Notes: a model not told the origin generated them from the letters alone. A stretch of 36,136 nucleotides of DNA from Perkinsus olseni (GCA_013115135.1 JABANP010000526.1:1-36136); one strand, 5' to 3'. Positions 1 to 11,798 are shown, numbered from the stretch's first letter. A program made the numbers and translations.

Positions 1-451
1 GACGCTTCAATCGAGCTCTACCGAGCCACTGCTAGAGCGATGCCATTGAGTTGTCATCTTCACCGGCGCTGCGTGCAAGATGCAATCGACCATTTACAGG
101 CCCGCCGATTTATTATTCTCCAGAGAAGCTGAGCAGCTCCTTTGAAGTGTTCAGCTCGCAGCGGCCGAGTGCTCTTCGAATTCATGTGCTTACTAAGTAC
201 CGTACATCCATAAACTGGTGTAGGAAAATCCAAACTCATCTTCACTGGTCTCAACTCCAGCGTTCCTCCACTTTCACGGGTTGCTCGTCTCAGAGGTAAG
301 GGGCAGCAGCTCTGACCGTCTTTGGTAGAGGATTTTCCCTGGGAATAGTCTTCTTAGGGCCACTCAATCGCCCATGGCTTCTTCGCATACTCGACCGTTG
401 AGGATTCGTTGACGCGATCTGGCAACGCCGTACGGGGTGTTCAGAAAACCT

Positions 452-468
452 ATTCTGGAACTCAGAAT
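452..468. repeat. Palindromic 17-mer, copy 1 (imperfect)
   Basis: ATTCTGGAACTCAGAAT: 7-base arms around a 3-base centre, with one mismatch in the left arm. The same unit recurs at 1212 and 1268 with perfect arms. It lies in non-coding DNA. It could be a remnant of a small inverted-repeat element or a protein-binding site; nothing in the sequence decides between these. Confidence 0.6.
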
Positions 469-1211
469 GCAAGACGCCGAAATCGCGTTGAGAGAACTGA
501 TCCCAAAATGCATTCTGTGAAGCGCTCCAAAACGTACTCTAAACGCCTTCAGCGGAATTCAGCTTGTTTTCCGAAACCCGTTTCAGAACGCGGAATTTGG
601 GTATGAGAGAACCGGTTTCTGAGCGTCAATCCATGACGAAAGAAAATTGTTGCGAACTTCCACTAACTAGCGTACCCAAGGAGCGAACTCACGATCTTAC
701 GGATATCGGATGGGAACTCTACCGCTAGACCATCCGGCTGGAGTGTGGCAGCGACGCCCGTCGGGGTGTAGACGCTAGTGGGCGTTGTGCACGAAGCGCT
801 TGCGTAGTCCACTTTTTTCAAAACGCGCTGGTGTAGCGTCGGCACCCCTCATCCTTGGCGGTCGTGTACAGTATCTGTTTTTTGACTGATGACTCATCAA
901 CCCATCAGCACCGCGATTATTCGGAAACACACGAGTTCGACCCTCCCTGTTGATCCACAGAAAGGAGTCGTTATTGCTGGACCAGCTACTCTGCGAAGAC
1001 GGCGGAAATGGGTTGATAAACACGTGACCATCAAGACGGATGGATGGTAGTGAAGGAGGGACAACAGTCATAGCTTACATTCTAACCATCAGCTGTAGTG
1101 CTACTAGGTCTGCACCAGCTTGCACGGTAGTAGTAATAGATGATAGAGCTAGGGGCGTGATCAGTCTTTTACTCTTAGTTTAACAATCCGTGCTAATTCT
1201 CCCATAAAGTT

Positions 1212-1284
1212 ATTCTGAAACTCAGAATCGATTCTGGAAATAATTTTTACACGTAAAATGTGGTTGGATTCTGAGCTTCAGAAT
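1212..1284. repeat. Palindromic 17-mer, copies 2 and 3
   Basis: ATTCTGAAACTCAGAAT at 1212-1228 and ATTCTGAGCTTCAGAAT at 1268-1284 both have perfect 7-base inverted arms (ATTCTGA / TCAGAAT) around a 3-base spacer. They lie about 40 bp apart in non-coding DNA. A half-site (ATTCTGG) follows copy 2 directly at 1231. The pair is roughly 360 bp upstream of the exon starting at 1644. Confidence 0.65.
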
Positions 1285-1643
1285 AGGTGAATTGAACGTT
1301 CCCATTATTGAGATCAGTCGATAGTGGTCTTCCAGTCGTTGCCAAGTGGCCCACGGATTTGTTGATGAAAGTATACCTCACATTCTCTCAGGTTAGAATA
1401 CACCGATTTGTATCATACTTCTCGCAGCAGTCGGTTTCGACTAGACTTACGACAGTATGCTGTTAGTCCTGTACATGATGATAAGACTTGGACTGGTGCT
1501 CGACAATACAGGTACTAATCACGCTCTCTTAATGGACGTCTTGCTACATCCCCCATACCACTCCTTCGGAACATCGCCTATTGGTATCTATCGGGAATCG
1601 GGAATTTTCATTTACTGACCGAAATTTTTTTCTCTTCCTCAGG

Positions 1644-2162
1644 ATCGTTTTGAACCATTTGCAGCGGGGAAGGAGGAGCTTTGATAGCTCTTCCAGCGGC
1701 AGCAGTTCTAGTATGGGCAATCGTCCTAATTCCACATTCAGTGCTTTCGGTGATCGGAGAGGCTCTGATGATGCTGCTAGCACAGTTGATACTGCGACCA
1801 GTGATGGTGTAGAGGCGAAAGATTCTTGGAAAATGAAGCTGAAAGAGTCGCTAGAGCACGCTGGCGAAGATGTGAAGAAGCTAGTTCATCACGAAGGGTC
1901 GGGGGCCTCAGTTGACGGGCAAGCTCTGAGTGTGGTTGAATTCGATCGGATAGCGTTTAAATTTATGAGGAGAATCGAAGCTGACCGATGGCACCGAGCG
2001 ATGTTGAAGGGAATAGAGTTAGCTATGAACGCAGAGGATGAAGATGGGTATGTTCAACCTTCGACGGGCACGGATGGGGTCCTGCTCGATGAGGTTGATG
2101 ATGGCGATGGTGGGGGTAGTGAGGATGATACTAGTGGGGAGAAGAAGGTAGTGTGGGACTAA
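1644..2162 (+). CDS. Unknown protein, 3' terminal exon
   Basis: An open frame of about 170 codons runs from a strong acceptor (T/C-rich tract then CAG, ending at 1643) to a TAA stop at 2160-2162. The open frame continues upstream to an in-frame ATG at 1581, but the acceptor makes a spliced 5' end more likely. The product has a Ser-rich N-terminal part, a Lys/Glu-rich middle with a probable helix (residues reading WKMKLKESLEHAGEDVKKL), and an acidic Asp/Gly/Glu-rich tail. No family recognised. Earlier exons should lie in 1-1580, but I could not identify them. Confidence 0.45.
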   Translation: MVLNHLQRGRRSFDSSSSGSSSSMGNRPNSTFSAFGDRRGSDDAASTVDTATSDGVEAKDSWKMKLKESLEHAGEDVKKLVHHEGSGASVDGQALSVVEFDRIAFKFMRRIEADRWHRAMLKGIELAMNAEDEDGYVQPSTGTDGVLLDEVDDGDGGGSEDDTSGEKKVVWD

Positions 2163-2665
2163 GGAATTTACCGTTCATGGAAGTTCATGCAGTGCATCGT
2201 AATTTGTGATGTAAATAGCGATAATCGAACATTTTTCGGGGATATTTTTTCATACCATCTTGCCACTCCTGAATAACTTGCTATGAGTAGGACAATCTGA
2301 ACTTCCGCAAAGCGTGGCCAGTGTGATCGTAGCAGTCCCCGTGGGCGCTCGGTGGTCCAGAAGTTTTGCATCGTTAAGGAGTTGCTAAAATGTGGAACTG
2401 GTGTTAGTTTAGTATAGGTGTTTCTATTTTTCTCATTGTATTCTTCAGCGCGTATGGCCGGGTCCATCAGGATTTGCGTATGGTGTGGTATGATTGGAGA
2501 TCAGCTAGAAAATACTAGGCCATCTCCAACGTCCTTTCCATGGGTTATTGCACTCTATTCACGACTTTATACTCCCGAGGGAATCTGGATAACGATGTGA
2601 AGGGAATCTTTAACATGGTCGATGAGCGACAGATTCGACTTCCCCTCGGGAGTATCTTTCCTTAG

Positions 2666-2923
2666 GTTACAATGCCGCATTTAAAGCGTCTATTACCGTC
2701 AGTAGTGGTGGCCCAACTATCCTACTTCTTCTCGCGGTCTTCCTATGTTCTGCTAGCCATCCCTCTTGATGGAGTTGCCGACCCTACCTCCAGTTTGCTA
2801 TTGAATGGCGTTAGTTTTGGCCTGGCATTTTTGAAGCTATCTTTATTAAGTACAATATTTGGCGGTTTGGTCATTGCTATGGCTCTACTGCTGGACATGG
2901 CCGTCGAGGGAGGCCGAGGGTAG
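2666..2923 (+). CDS. Possible small membrane-protein exon
   Basis: After an acceptor-like TTTCCTTAG (ending about 2666) an open frame starting with ATG at 2672 encodes about 83 residues. There are two hydrophobic stretches, one around residues 8-30 and a second longer one around 45-75 that could span a membrane. There is no family match. The frame ends in a TAG next to a possible donor (GGTAGT). It could be a coding exon or chance; the surrounding 2163-3496 has only weak and mutually inconsistent exon candidates (for example 2297-2404 joined to 2445-2600). Confidence 0.3.
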   Translation, partial: VTMPHLKRLLPSVVVAQLSYFFSRSSYVLLAIPLDGVADPTSSLLLNGVSFGLAFLKLSLLSTIFGGLVIAMALLLDMAVEGGRG

Positions 2924-3496
2924 TAGGGGGGCAACGCGAGTTAGGGTGCTCCCTGTTCATAGTTTTGTAGCCTTTCTGTCCTTGAGATTGATCCAACGAA
3001 GCCTGACAGTACAGGTTCAGTAGTACTAACTCGTTGCGTGGTCAGTGAAATTTGTATGCGATTCGGAGAGTATCTTAGGTGGAAGCAGGCCGTATCCATT
3101 CTGAGTCGAGCTACCCTGTCCCCTACGTTAAACGGTTGAGTAAACGATGATGCCCTTTGAGCATCATAACTATCATGCATCTCGACTACTGTCATCAACT
3201 AATGTTGATGAACCTCGGCGAGAGATTGTTTTGTATCGTCCCTTCAAAATTGACGAGAGAACCTGCAGTGGTCGCGGAGTTGTCCGCAGTTGCTCGATAC
3301 TCTGCAGTAGAATGAGTAGTCGCTAGAGAAGGGTAATGAATGACTATCACTGCTGAGGTGATTGGTCACTGCAGTATCTTTGAGCGTCTATACTCGATAG
3401 GTTAACCTCGATAGCTCATCCTTGATCAAAGATATGCACCCCTAGAGCTATGATATGAGAATCCTACACAATTATTGTGCTGATGGATTCTATCTC

Positions 3497-4527
3497 AGGT
3501 CATCGCAGAGGTCAAGATCCTCCTCATCAGTGACCATGTTATCGACCTCGCCAGAGGCTGCGACGGCTGCATCTCCCAAGGCCCTGTCGGATACATCATC
3601 TGATACTAGAAGGGATCAGCTGACAGCAAATGAAGGTGATGATGGAGGAGGAGTTGAAATAGACGAATTTGTGCGTGCTGTTGTGAGCATCCATAACGAG
3701 GCTTGTCAGAGGGAGGGATGGTGTTCGTGATTGAGTGGTGGAAACTGGTTCATACTGCGAGTTTCTCGGCCACCGTTCCATCGGCCATAGTCGATGCCAT
3801 ATCGAGTCGCATGTTCGAGAACATCCCTATCCTTAGCGCGCATTGTAGCGTTGGAAACGATTTACAGTTAGTAATATTGTAGTATGTCTCAGCGCCCTTG
3901 AAATTCGTCGTTGAATTTGTGGTACGTATCTGCATTGTCCTTGCACAGTACTGGGACTATTAAATGAGTGTGCGGTGTTCATCATCGTCATCTTTATCGT
4001 TCTCAAACTTTAGCCCCGTCTCCGTTCGAGGAGGCAAGTCGTGATACATTACCTATCGTGCCGATGAAGGAGCTTATCGATCAGCTGATCGATGAGGTAC
4101 TGCCTACCATACCACAGCAGGATCATGTGGACAGTGAGTGGGGGTGAGGTTGAGCGTGCATATGACGAATGGAAAAGATACGTCCCATGAATGAGTCGCT
4201 ATATTTATTCCTTCTTTCTCAGCATCTTTCCCGCATTCCCTACCGGCAGCACATCATCGAAGGAGGCAGGTTGACATATCCCAGAGTATCTTTACCGGGG
4301 GAGTTCACTGGACGTCTGAGACGGAAGTCAGCGACCCTGACTGCAAGGTAGCCAGGAGAGAGGTCAATGCTACCTCGGTAGTAGGGCTGTTTTCGCGTGA
4401 GATTATGATTCTGGTCCGAAGAATCGTGAACTATCGAAAATCCGATAGTCCCTTGGCGGCTGATCGTCGTTGTGTGGTAGCAGGAGCAGCTGCTGCTGCT
4501 GTTACCTTGTGGAGATTGGTATCTTAG
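3497..4527 (+). CDS. Unknown multi-exon protein
   Basis: Candidate exons in consistent phase: 3497-3632 (Ser-rich), a segment around 3707-3857 (residues MVFVIEWWKLVHTASFSATV), a short one at about 3906-3925, then 4014-4133 (PMKELIDQLIDEVLPTIP) and 4223-4527, ending in TAG at 4525-4527. The last two are the best supported: the phase-1 junction over the 89-nt intron 4134-4222 fits and 4223-4527 is open for 101 codons. The C-terminal exon ends in a hydrophobic stretch (VVAGAAAAAVTLWRL). That stretch overlaps a possible donor (GTATCT at 4519), so the gene may continue and could even join the START gene that follows. No family recognised; 5' exons uncertain. Confidence 0.5.
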
Positions 4528-4682
4528 GGTTGACCGACAGGGGTCGTCCTAGGCATTCACTCTGACGGCGGCCCAGTTAGTATGGCTTTTAGTTGGTTCT
4601 GATGGCCATTACTATTGCCTATCAAGGAGTGCTCTTGTTGGTGATGATGTATTATGAGGAGGTGTCTGCCGCTTATTAACAG

Positions 4683-6444
4683 GTATACTCGACATTTGAT
4701 TTGTTCCCCGAAAACCAGTGGCCATCCTTCGCCTTTGACTTGTCGTGGGCTGAATGCTAATATAAGGGATATGGTAAGTGATTGAGCGCGCGCCCGAATG
4801 GTGATACCCCAGTGATATAGATCACTTGGACGGTGTCGTTCGGAGGTTCTATCTTCGGTACGCTCAGATAAGCGCTCTCACTGAGTTTGATCGGTATCAG
4901 CGATGCGATGAAACGATGGACTATCAGACGGCTATAGTAGAGGAGAACGGTTGTATGATAAAGTACGGGAAGCGATCGGGGGAGTAATGGGCAGCTAGAG
5001 GTGTCAGAGAAAAGTAGAATCGTGAAACGCCTTTCCCTGGTCGTAGGACAGGATGGATTTGCCTCAGTATCCGCTCAAAATGAGGCTCTAGTATCCGCGG
5101 TGCTATCGGGGACTGAGAGAATACGCTCTGGTCGCTCCCCAATTTGAGCGTTTTGGCCGTGTGTAAGAAATATTGGTAGTATTAGTATTTGCCGGTTCTC
5201 TCAGACATACAGCAGCCAAGTCCATATGGCCTGTCAGCACGCGAGACTACATGATAATGTTTGCCATAGTGCCGCTGTCTGATGATGGTTCCACTGCTAT
5301 ACTATCACGGAGCGCACGAGTTGGGGAAGTACCGAAGAGGCTAGGTGGAGATGATGTCGTATTGAAGGAGGACTCTAAGTCGATCAGGGGATTGGTAGTG
5401 AAAGGTGTGGTATGGCTTGGAATCCGCGTATCATCGCTCAATCTATACTTCAGTCGGGGATGGCGGCGGCGAGATCGCCACTTGTCGAAATTCCTTTCCA
5501 CGAGTTGAAAACCTCAACAACAGTCTTTACTATGACAGCCTAGCAATAATCGCCGGACCTGTGCCGTACGGCCGAAATCACTTCTATTTTGTTGTCCTCC
5601 CGTCGTCTGTCATGAAAAGAGTTTCATATCTCGTATCGGTATCGCTGTGAAGGGGAATTGATGTCGAACGACACAGGGCTGCTGCTGACCATAATGGGAT
5701 TTGTCTTGGACATTATTATGCCACTGTTGATACAATGATGATCACCATAGCTAGTTAACGTCTACACCGTATTCCAGGTCGTAAACTGGATAGGGCGAAT
5801 CTGTTGGTAGTACGACGTGTCACGAAGGAGTTCACGTTCATGTTCCTAAATCATGGTGTGCTCTTATTCTTCGTGTATCTTTTTCAGTTGGATTATTCCT
5901 GCTGGTTCGTTCGGCCCTCGGCTGAAGGTCGCGACAAGACGGATCTGATTTTCGTGATGCATGGGGACTTGAAGGGCAATTTGGGAATGGTCGGCAAGGT
6001 AGGCAATTATGGTCCTGGGGTGAAACTTTCTCATCAGTAGTTTTCGCTCTTTCTTCGTTGCGTACTCCGCGGCGCAGTTGTAGTTGTCCCCCAGAGACCT
6101 ATGGAGGGATTTTCATCATCATTTTTTCGTTACTAGATTAATGGACATGAGAGTTCTAAGGATGGATTTCCGTAGGAGAACGATTTGTATCACGAGGAGG
6201 CCTAGGTGCCTTTCATGAATTTGAGCGCATCTTAGGTTGAAGCATGCACTCGTTGCGTATTGACATAATCTTATATTGGATTAATGATACACTACATACT
6301 TTGTATCATTTGCGATTTTTCTATCAGTTGTCAGCGCTCGGGTCACCCGTGGTTTTTCAGATAAGTGGCGTCGTGTCCCGTCGGCAGTTGGTCCGGATTT
6401 GTGCAGCGGCAGAGAAAGAGGCAAACAATGAAGCCTACCATTAG
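4683..6444 (+). CDS. START-domain-like lipid-binding protein (partial model)
   Basis: Five exons join in phase: 4683-4773, 4868-4983, 5205-5394, 5888-5998 and 6361-6444 (stop TAG). The spliced product reads like a START (StAR-related lipid transfer) domain. Near the beginning it has a helix followed by DRYQRCDETMDY, then the typical P-x-S-x-RDY element (WPVSTRDYMIMF) followed by DDGSTAILSRS. Further on it has CWFVRP, a KTDLIFVMHGDLKGNLG strand-turn matching the family's T-x-x-x-Y-x-x-x-x-D-x-G region, and a C-terminal helix (RQLVRICAAAEKEANNEAY). START proteins bind a sterol, phospholipid or ceramide in a hydrophobic pocket; the ligand here cannot be read. The 493-nt intron 5395-5887 is long for this window. 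The N-terminus is not resolved, and the upstream gene at 3497-4527 may be part of the same transcript. Confidence 0.55.
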
Positions 6445-7405
6445 AGAATTATACTCGCTGAATCGATCATGTGATCGATTTCACTTTTGTCGGATGGACC
6501 ATCTAGTCCGGCTTCTTCTCAGCACCATTTACATTGACACACTTGTTACCATTCTTCTAGGCAGTTCAATATTTTTCATTCTCCTCGCGGCGCATTCGAG
6601 TTCAGTTCACTGTCGGCCAACTCGGTCTGCTAGTTTGATTTAACAACATTTGTTTGATGACAAGAAAGGATGCCCCACAAGCCCGAGCCACTGGTAATGG
6701 CATCTCCCGCTTTGTGCCTCGGGGGAATCGGGTTCGGAATCTTATAGCCTTTTCACGCGCTAGTCGAGTGAATGATGATACTGCTCCTTGGGACGGGTCC
6801 TTGGAACGTTGAAATGAAGCGACTTTGCATGAGCGGGTCGACACCGAGCCGTAAGAGGTAGTTTAATATCTGCATGATGTGCGAGCTAAGACCTCACGCA
6901 TGACAAGCGCATCAGGCGGTGACCACGTATCTGGTTCAATGAATGTCGTGGTACAAGTATACCCGATATGACAGTCGGTTGTTGCCTGTACGTAACACTT
7001 CGGAATTGTTATTGGATGAGTTAGTTTGAACTAGCTGCCGTTTTATCGTAGTGTGAATCGCCATCTAGAGGGGGACTTGGTTGCAGTGGGGAGGTCAATT
7101 CTAAAGTATAGAGAGTTTCGACTTGGAATTTCTCACGTGCACACGCGACACATATACGCATTGCTTAGCAAGGAGGGTCCGCAACAGTTTCTCAATGAAA
7201 ACGTGATATTCGAAATATCATCGCTGGGCGGCGACCAACGAACCGTACGGCATGACCCTAGTGCCATATGCACGACTGCAGCGAGTGAGTTTTTCGCTGA
7301 AACATAAATCCGCATAAAAAGAGCTTATCAAGGCTGTGCCTGCTCGCTGCCTGAGAGTTGGATCGAGGGAGCTGCTAGCTCCTGCATCATTGCAACCTCC
7401 TGCAG
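6445..7405. other. Stretch without a resolved gene
   Basis: Between the START gene stop and the exon at 7406 only short frames are visible. None has a recognisable motif. Upstream exons of the 7406 gene probably lie here, and an acceptor-like tract ends at about 7405, but I could not find a chain of exons in consistent phase. Confidence 0.4.
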
Positions 7406-7546
7406 GTGCTCGTGATGGTCGATGCAGTGGCCCTGATGAGGCCTTTCGGAATGCGCTGGAAGTTGGCCACTTCGCGATGTGGCTTCGAAGATCGACGACT
7501 GACTCCAACAGCGTTGAGAGATCCCTTAAGATGGGGAATCTTATGG
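7406..7546 (+). CDS. Exon of an unknown protein
   Basis: The exon is bounded by an acceptor (CTCCTGCAG, ending 7405) and a donor (GTAGAG at 7547). It is open for 46 codons with protein-like composition, including a helix reading PDEAFRNALEVGHFAMWLRR. Its neighbours in the same gene are not resolved. The next confident start codon, at 7578, appears to begin a different reading frame. Confidence 0.4.
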
Positions 7547-7577
7547 GTAGAGTTGGCAGGATCGAGGTTAACCTTGA

Positions 7578-8651
7578 ATGGCTGATGATGATGATGAGCG
7601 CATCTTTCAAAAAAATTTCGAGAAATTTCTCCCTAGTCATCGGGCTGCTGTGTATGTGAAGGGGATTGCGACGCGTTGAAAGTGTCACCGGGCGCTAGCG
7701 ATTCTTATAGGACTCCATTGAGGGTAGCTTAGTTTGCTATTGAGACGTACCTGCCTCTTTTCAAGCTTACGTCGAAATTGAAGTTACTAGATTCCGCAAT
7801 GGAAATTGAAATCACTGTGAGAGTATCCTGGGTGAGGGCAACGCTGGCCTGACGGAATTGAAGTTCCCGTTTGTGAAGTAGCTTGAAGAGGTGTGGTGAT
7901 TAAGGGCACTTACTATTCTAACAACAACCACATGAGGCTGCAACGTATGAAAATTTCGATTTTGCTCATCATGCACTGGGAAAATCGCTCGGTGAGGCGA
8001 CGTGATGGCATGGTAGTGCTGCGCGAATGATGGGCTGCGAGGACGTTGTCGATCATCATCAGCATTGTGGTGATGCTTTTCCGTCTCAGAGAAGATATTG
8101 GCCCTCGGTAGTGCATCTTCGGAGGTCCCCTTTACTGCTGCGAAAAAGCGTGAGATGTAGGATTCAACTGTGTGTCTACACGGTTGAATTTCGTGCAGGG
8201 ATAGTGAGTTTATTTCTACAGGTTACACGAGGTTCGCCATGAGACTGCCAGCGCTGGTATCATCGATGCCGCTGAAAATAAGCCTTCCGTCGAGGAAATG
8301 AAGGCAGCCGCCTGGGGTGAGCGTTGACGAGGGTGTGAAGGACTGAGGGGGTCAGAAAGGGCTTCAATTTTTTTCCGGGGAAAATATCTTTGTTGGGGAA
8401 AATGTCATATCAAAATACTGCCTGACGGCCTGGTTGTTGTCTAATAAGAGGGCTTGAGTGTTTTTGAGATTTCTGTGTCAGGCAAGATCGAGCCGCTGTG
8501 GCGGCAATTCGAAGCTGACGGCGGAAGGAATTTTGTATCGAGTGACACGGGTGAGTCTACATGGGGAGGAATTTCGTGGCGAGTGACGCTGATAGGCCCT
8601 CAGTGGGGTCACCTTTTCTCTACCGGTTCAATGAGCACATGCTCGCCTAGA
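7578..8651 (+). CDS. Unknown multi-exon protein
   Basis: A likely start at 7578 begins MADDDERIFQKNFEKF. Further exons: about 7944-7991 (contains ENFDFAHHALGKSL), 8092-8149 (LEKILALGSASSEVPFTAAK), 8221-8310 (ETASAGIIDAAENKPSVEEM), 8483-8551 (GKIEPLWRQFEADGG) and 8605-8651, ending FNEHMLA then TAG. Splice phases agree except between 8149 and 8221, where one base is lacking; an A5 run at 8143-8147 would fit if it were A6. The protein looks soluble and helical. I do not recognise the family. Exon joining between 7673 and 7944 is unresolved. Confidence 0.45.
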
Positions 8652-8826
8652 GCGCTGCTGGTATTACAACCATTATTTATGTTATTATTAATTACGTTTA
8701 ATTATTTATTAACTATTATTTTTCGTTTGTTCCTTCGTTCGACTCCCGCTCTCGCTCAGTTTCCACCCAGGCTTCAGAGTCCGACCTCCCCAGCGAGGAA
8801 GTTCGAGAGAACATCACCAACGCTCC

Positions 8827-11534
8827 ATGACGCACAAGAGTCGACCGAAGCATCTCAGCCGTGAGTCTTGCAGCCCGATGATGAGGTCGCTCTTGAAGTG
8901 GGTCTTCTTTTCCAGGCGCCAAGTCAGTTGGTGTGGATTCCGCCAACTATGCTCTTGCCTACGCCATGATGGTGGGCATCGAGGCCACGGTAGGCCACTA
9001 GGTGGACATCTTTCGTATGTTCCTATGGTCAACCTAAGATACGAGCAGGGCAGCAGATGGATCCGACTTGGCCGTCAGCAGGTAGACCAGATGAGTCGAA
9101 CCCCATGAGGATTGACAACGTTATGGCAGCTGTGCGACGTAAGTGCATAGGTCAGTTTTCCCTCCATTCGTGGCTGGTTGAGGCGGTTATGGTCGTGCCG
9201 GTAGCATAAATTGATACAGGTAGCTATCTCCTCCCTCCTAGTGGTACACGGTTATCACCCGCCCATATTAGCAAGCCTAACAGACTGGTCTTCGAAGAGG
9301 CAGCGCCGGAGATCTTCCAGTACGTCTGCACGAGGGAGCGACTCGTCGGCAGAGACAGTGGGCGATGGCTGTGGCTGAGCCCCTTGACCGCAGCTGGCCC
9401 AACGAGCACGCCGACGTTTGATGAATGGTATCGACGTCTCCCCATTCTCAGGTATATCCGCCGTAGGTGCTGTATCTCCGACGAGCAGTACCTCTCTAGC
9501 CTCTGTCAAAGAGGCTTTTCTCTGATCGAGTTTGTCACCAATAGCAAGTCGGGAGAGTTTTTCTTCTTCAGTCACGATGGGAAGTAAGCTCTGATAGTGT
9601 AGGCCACGACGGCGGTGGCAGCTGCGCTCAGGTTCATGTTGAAGACCATATCGGACGAGGAAGCCGAGACGCTGTTGCTGATGCTCAGGGACTATGCTCA
9701 CCATGTGACCTCGCATAGGTAGGCCTGCTAGGCAGAGTTGCTAGCTGAGAGCTCTGCTGATGGACTCTGGTTGTGCATAGTGCTGTGGGAGTGCTCGAAG
9801 CGGTGGTCTTGTGCCAGTGGTCGTTCCGGCCGACTTAGCTGCTCAGGTCCCTCCTCACGCGGATGCTGGGGCTCTACCGGCTTCATATCGGAGATCGCTA
9901 CCGACGATGGTTCTTCGTAAGCTTGGAGCGCAATGGCTCATTCCATCGATGTCTTGTGGCCAGGTATCAACCTCAGTATTCGATACCGGCTCCCTAGGGC
10001 TGCATGCACAGTATGATTTGAAGGGAAGTAGGTACATGTTGGATGGGGCGTGAGGAGAAATCTTTCCAACTAGCTTTAGCGCACAGCGAAGAATCCACAG
10101 TTCAGTCGGCTTAGAACGCTTCGTGAAACGAAGCGTCACACCCCGGCCCCTGGCGCACCCGTTGTGTGCGACGATTTGGGATTAGTGCTTTTGAAGGTAC
10201 GTCGAAGAACCGCAAGGCTGGTGACACGGAAACGGTGAAAAAGGATCTCAACTGGAGTGAGGCTGGCATGAAGTTACATGTGCCTGATGAATGCAAAGAG
10301 TAACTTGCAGTCGAGGATAGGGCGGAGCGAAGCAGTGTTTTTTATCAGTATTTTGATAACGACACACAAGGCTGATGTGGAGTTCCTCGCGCAGCATGGA
10401 GTAAGCTGAGCAGAGTGTTGGCAGCTTTATGGCGGTGAGCTCAGGTAACGGATTACTCGGTATTGGTCGGGGTACACGACACTGAGAGCAGCGATGCTGG
10501 TGTGCATACGAAGGGCGTCAAGCTACTGCGGAAAGACAGCGTTGAAGAAGCTCTTGCCGATGCTAAGGCTGGTAGGGCTTTGGATCGATAGGGCTCCGTT
10601 AGCGCGTTTTATCGGCTGTTATTCCTTCAACTTTGCTGTTTGCATGAGTTAGCTGAGGAGACCTCCGATGGAATGCCCTCCTCTGCACGTCGTCTCGAGC
10701 AGGCCACTGGCCCAATGCTGATTACGCGTCCTCAGCCCCGAGGGTGTCGATCGCGCTGTCGTTTTCGTATAGGAGGAATGAATAGATTTGATCCGCGTGA
10801 GAAGTTGTAGCATCCTGTAAGGTGAATGCATCTGGTCGATCCTCCACGAACAACTCATTGTCATCCTCCTCATGGCGAACTCTGCGATCCGAGCTCACAT
10901 CCTCCACTATGCGGCAACATGTCGGCAACGGATGGGTAAGTTCTGCTGCTATGGCGCGGCTCGATGATCATGGGCATCGCTTTCGCAGGTGTGGCGAGGA
11001 GTTCATGGCCCTCTTTCTTCAACGAGCCCGCCATTCCGGAGGTAGGTTACTGGTCACGATCCACTCCGATCGAGTACGTCCTTGTTTATCCTGAGACAGT
11101 GTTGCTGCTCTGCCTCCTGGGCAGCCCGTCCGATTTCGTAATGATGCTGTTCATGCTAGCGTCCGAGGCGCGGCTTCTGAAGCGGAATATTTATCGCTGT
11201 CTCTTCCCTAGGCACAAGTACTTTATCGGCATCATCGACTACCTAGTGCCGTGGAGCCTGAAGAAACGCAGCGAGCGAGTGTTGAACGCGTGCCTCTGTC
11301 AAGGTCAAAGCAGCAGCTGTCAGTCTCCTCAAGTGTAGTGCTACTGCTGGTGAAGGGAGTCGGCTGCCTTTTTATGGTTTTTTCATCAGATATGCGTCAC
11401 GGCAACACGTGTTCTTCGCCGATAAGATGGTTGGCCCTCACGACCACCTCCCGACTGGCGACTCCTCGGTTGAAAAAAGAGAAGTCCGGGTCGAAGAGGT
11501 TGCAGTTGGTGAAGCTCCCAATCATAAGAATTGA
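8827..11534 (+). CDS. Phosphatidylinositol-phosphate kinase (PIP5K/PIPK family)
   Basis: The product phosphorylates phosphatidylinositol phosphates at membranes. Exons in consistent phase: 8827-8860 (ATG), 8916-8989, 9039-9138, 9220-9319, 9452-9583, 9632-9718, 9847-9916, 9964-10027, 10197-10299, 10349-10400 and 10445-10571; the C-terminal exons up to TGA at 11532-11534 are less certain. PIPK landmarks occur in order: APEIF and YIRRR before DEQYLSSL; the glycine-rich region NSKSGEFFFFSHDGKFMLKT with its ATP-site lysine; LGLYRLHIGDRYRRWFF; YDLKGST followed by KKDLNW; DVEFLAQHGVTDYSVLVGVH (family consensus MDYSLL); and GIIDYL at 11219-11240, whose Asp binds metal. Most introns are 44-49 nt. The start may lie further upstream, since the exon containing 8827 is open back to an acceptor at 8777. 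Confidence 0.85.
10322..10333 (+). repeat. Dispersed 12-mer GCGGAGCGAAGC, copy 1
   Basis: A perfect copy of the 12-mer inside the 49-nt PIP-kinase intron 10300-10348, followed by a T-rich tract. Other copies occur at 19467, 19503 and, inverted, 21599. Function unknown. Confidence 0.6.
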
Positions 11535-11798
11535 AAATTTCTCTATCGGAAGTTGCTCCCAGTTTCTTTTTGTACACTACTTTATCATCATGAATACAGT
11601 CATGAGCTTGTTGTTGTGTCGGTCATGGTTCCGAGTTGCCGTCAGTCGGGAAAGGCGGTCCTGGGCTCCTCCTGCCTCTCACGGTTCCGGCTCGGGTGGG
11701 GCTATCGAACTATCTATGCAATTTGCTTTCGCTTCCACCACTCCAAGTCGTTAGTGAACCTCAGAGGTTTTCTCCCAGCGTAAGTAGCTTCCGCAAGC

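Larger units (their letters stand above)
1..1580. other. Region without a recognisable gene
   Basis: I see only short open frames on both strands, with no family motif and no run of paired splice sites. The stretch carries three copies of a short palindromic motif (listed separately). On the minus strand around 672-735 there is a stretch that vaguely resembles tRNA promoter boxes but does not fold as a tRNA. It may hold upstream exons or the promoter of the gene whose last exon starts at 1644. Confidence 0.5.

Noticed and set aside
672..735. tRNA-like sequence on the minus strand (TAGCGGTAGAG and GAGTTCGCTCC resembling A and B boxes)
   Set aside because: No acceptor stem pairs, the T-arm stem does not form, and the B box lacks the invariant A. 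At most a degenerate tRNA-derived fragment.
9901..10027. Apparent frameshift in the PIP kinase just before YDLKGS
   Set aside because: A 47-nt intron 9917-9963 with a strong GTAAGC donor restores the frame and gives the expected WFFVSTSVFDTG reading.
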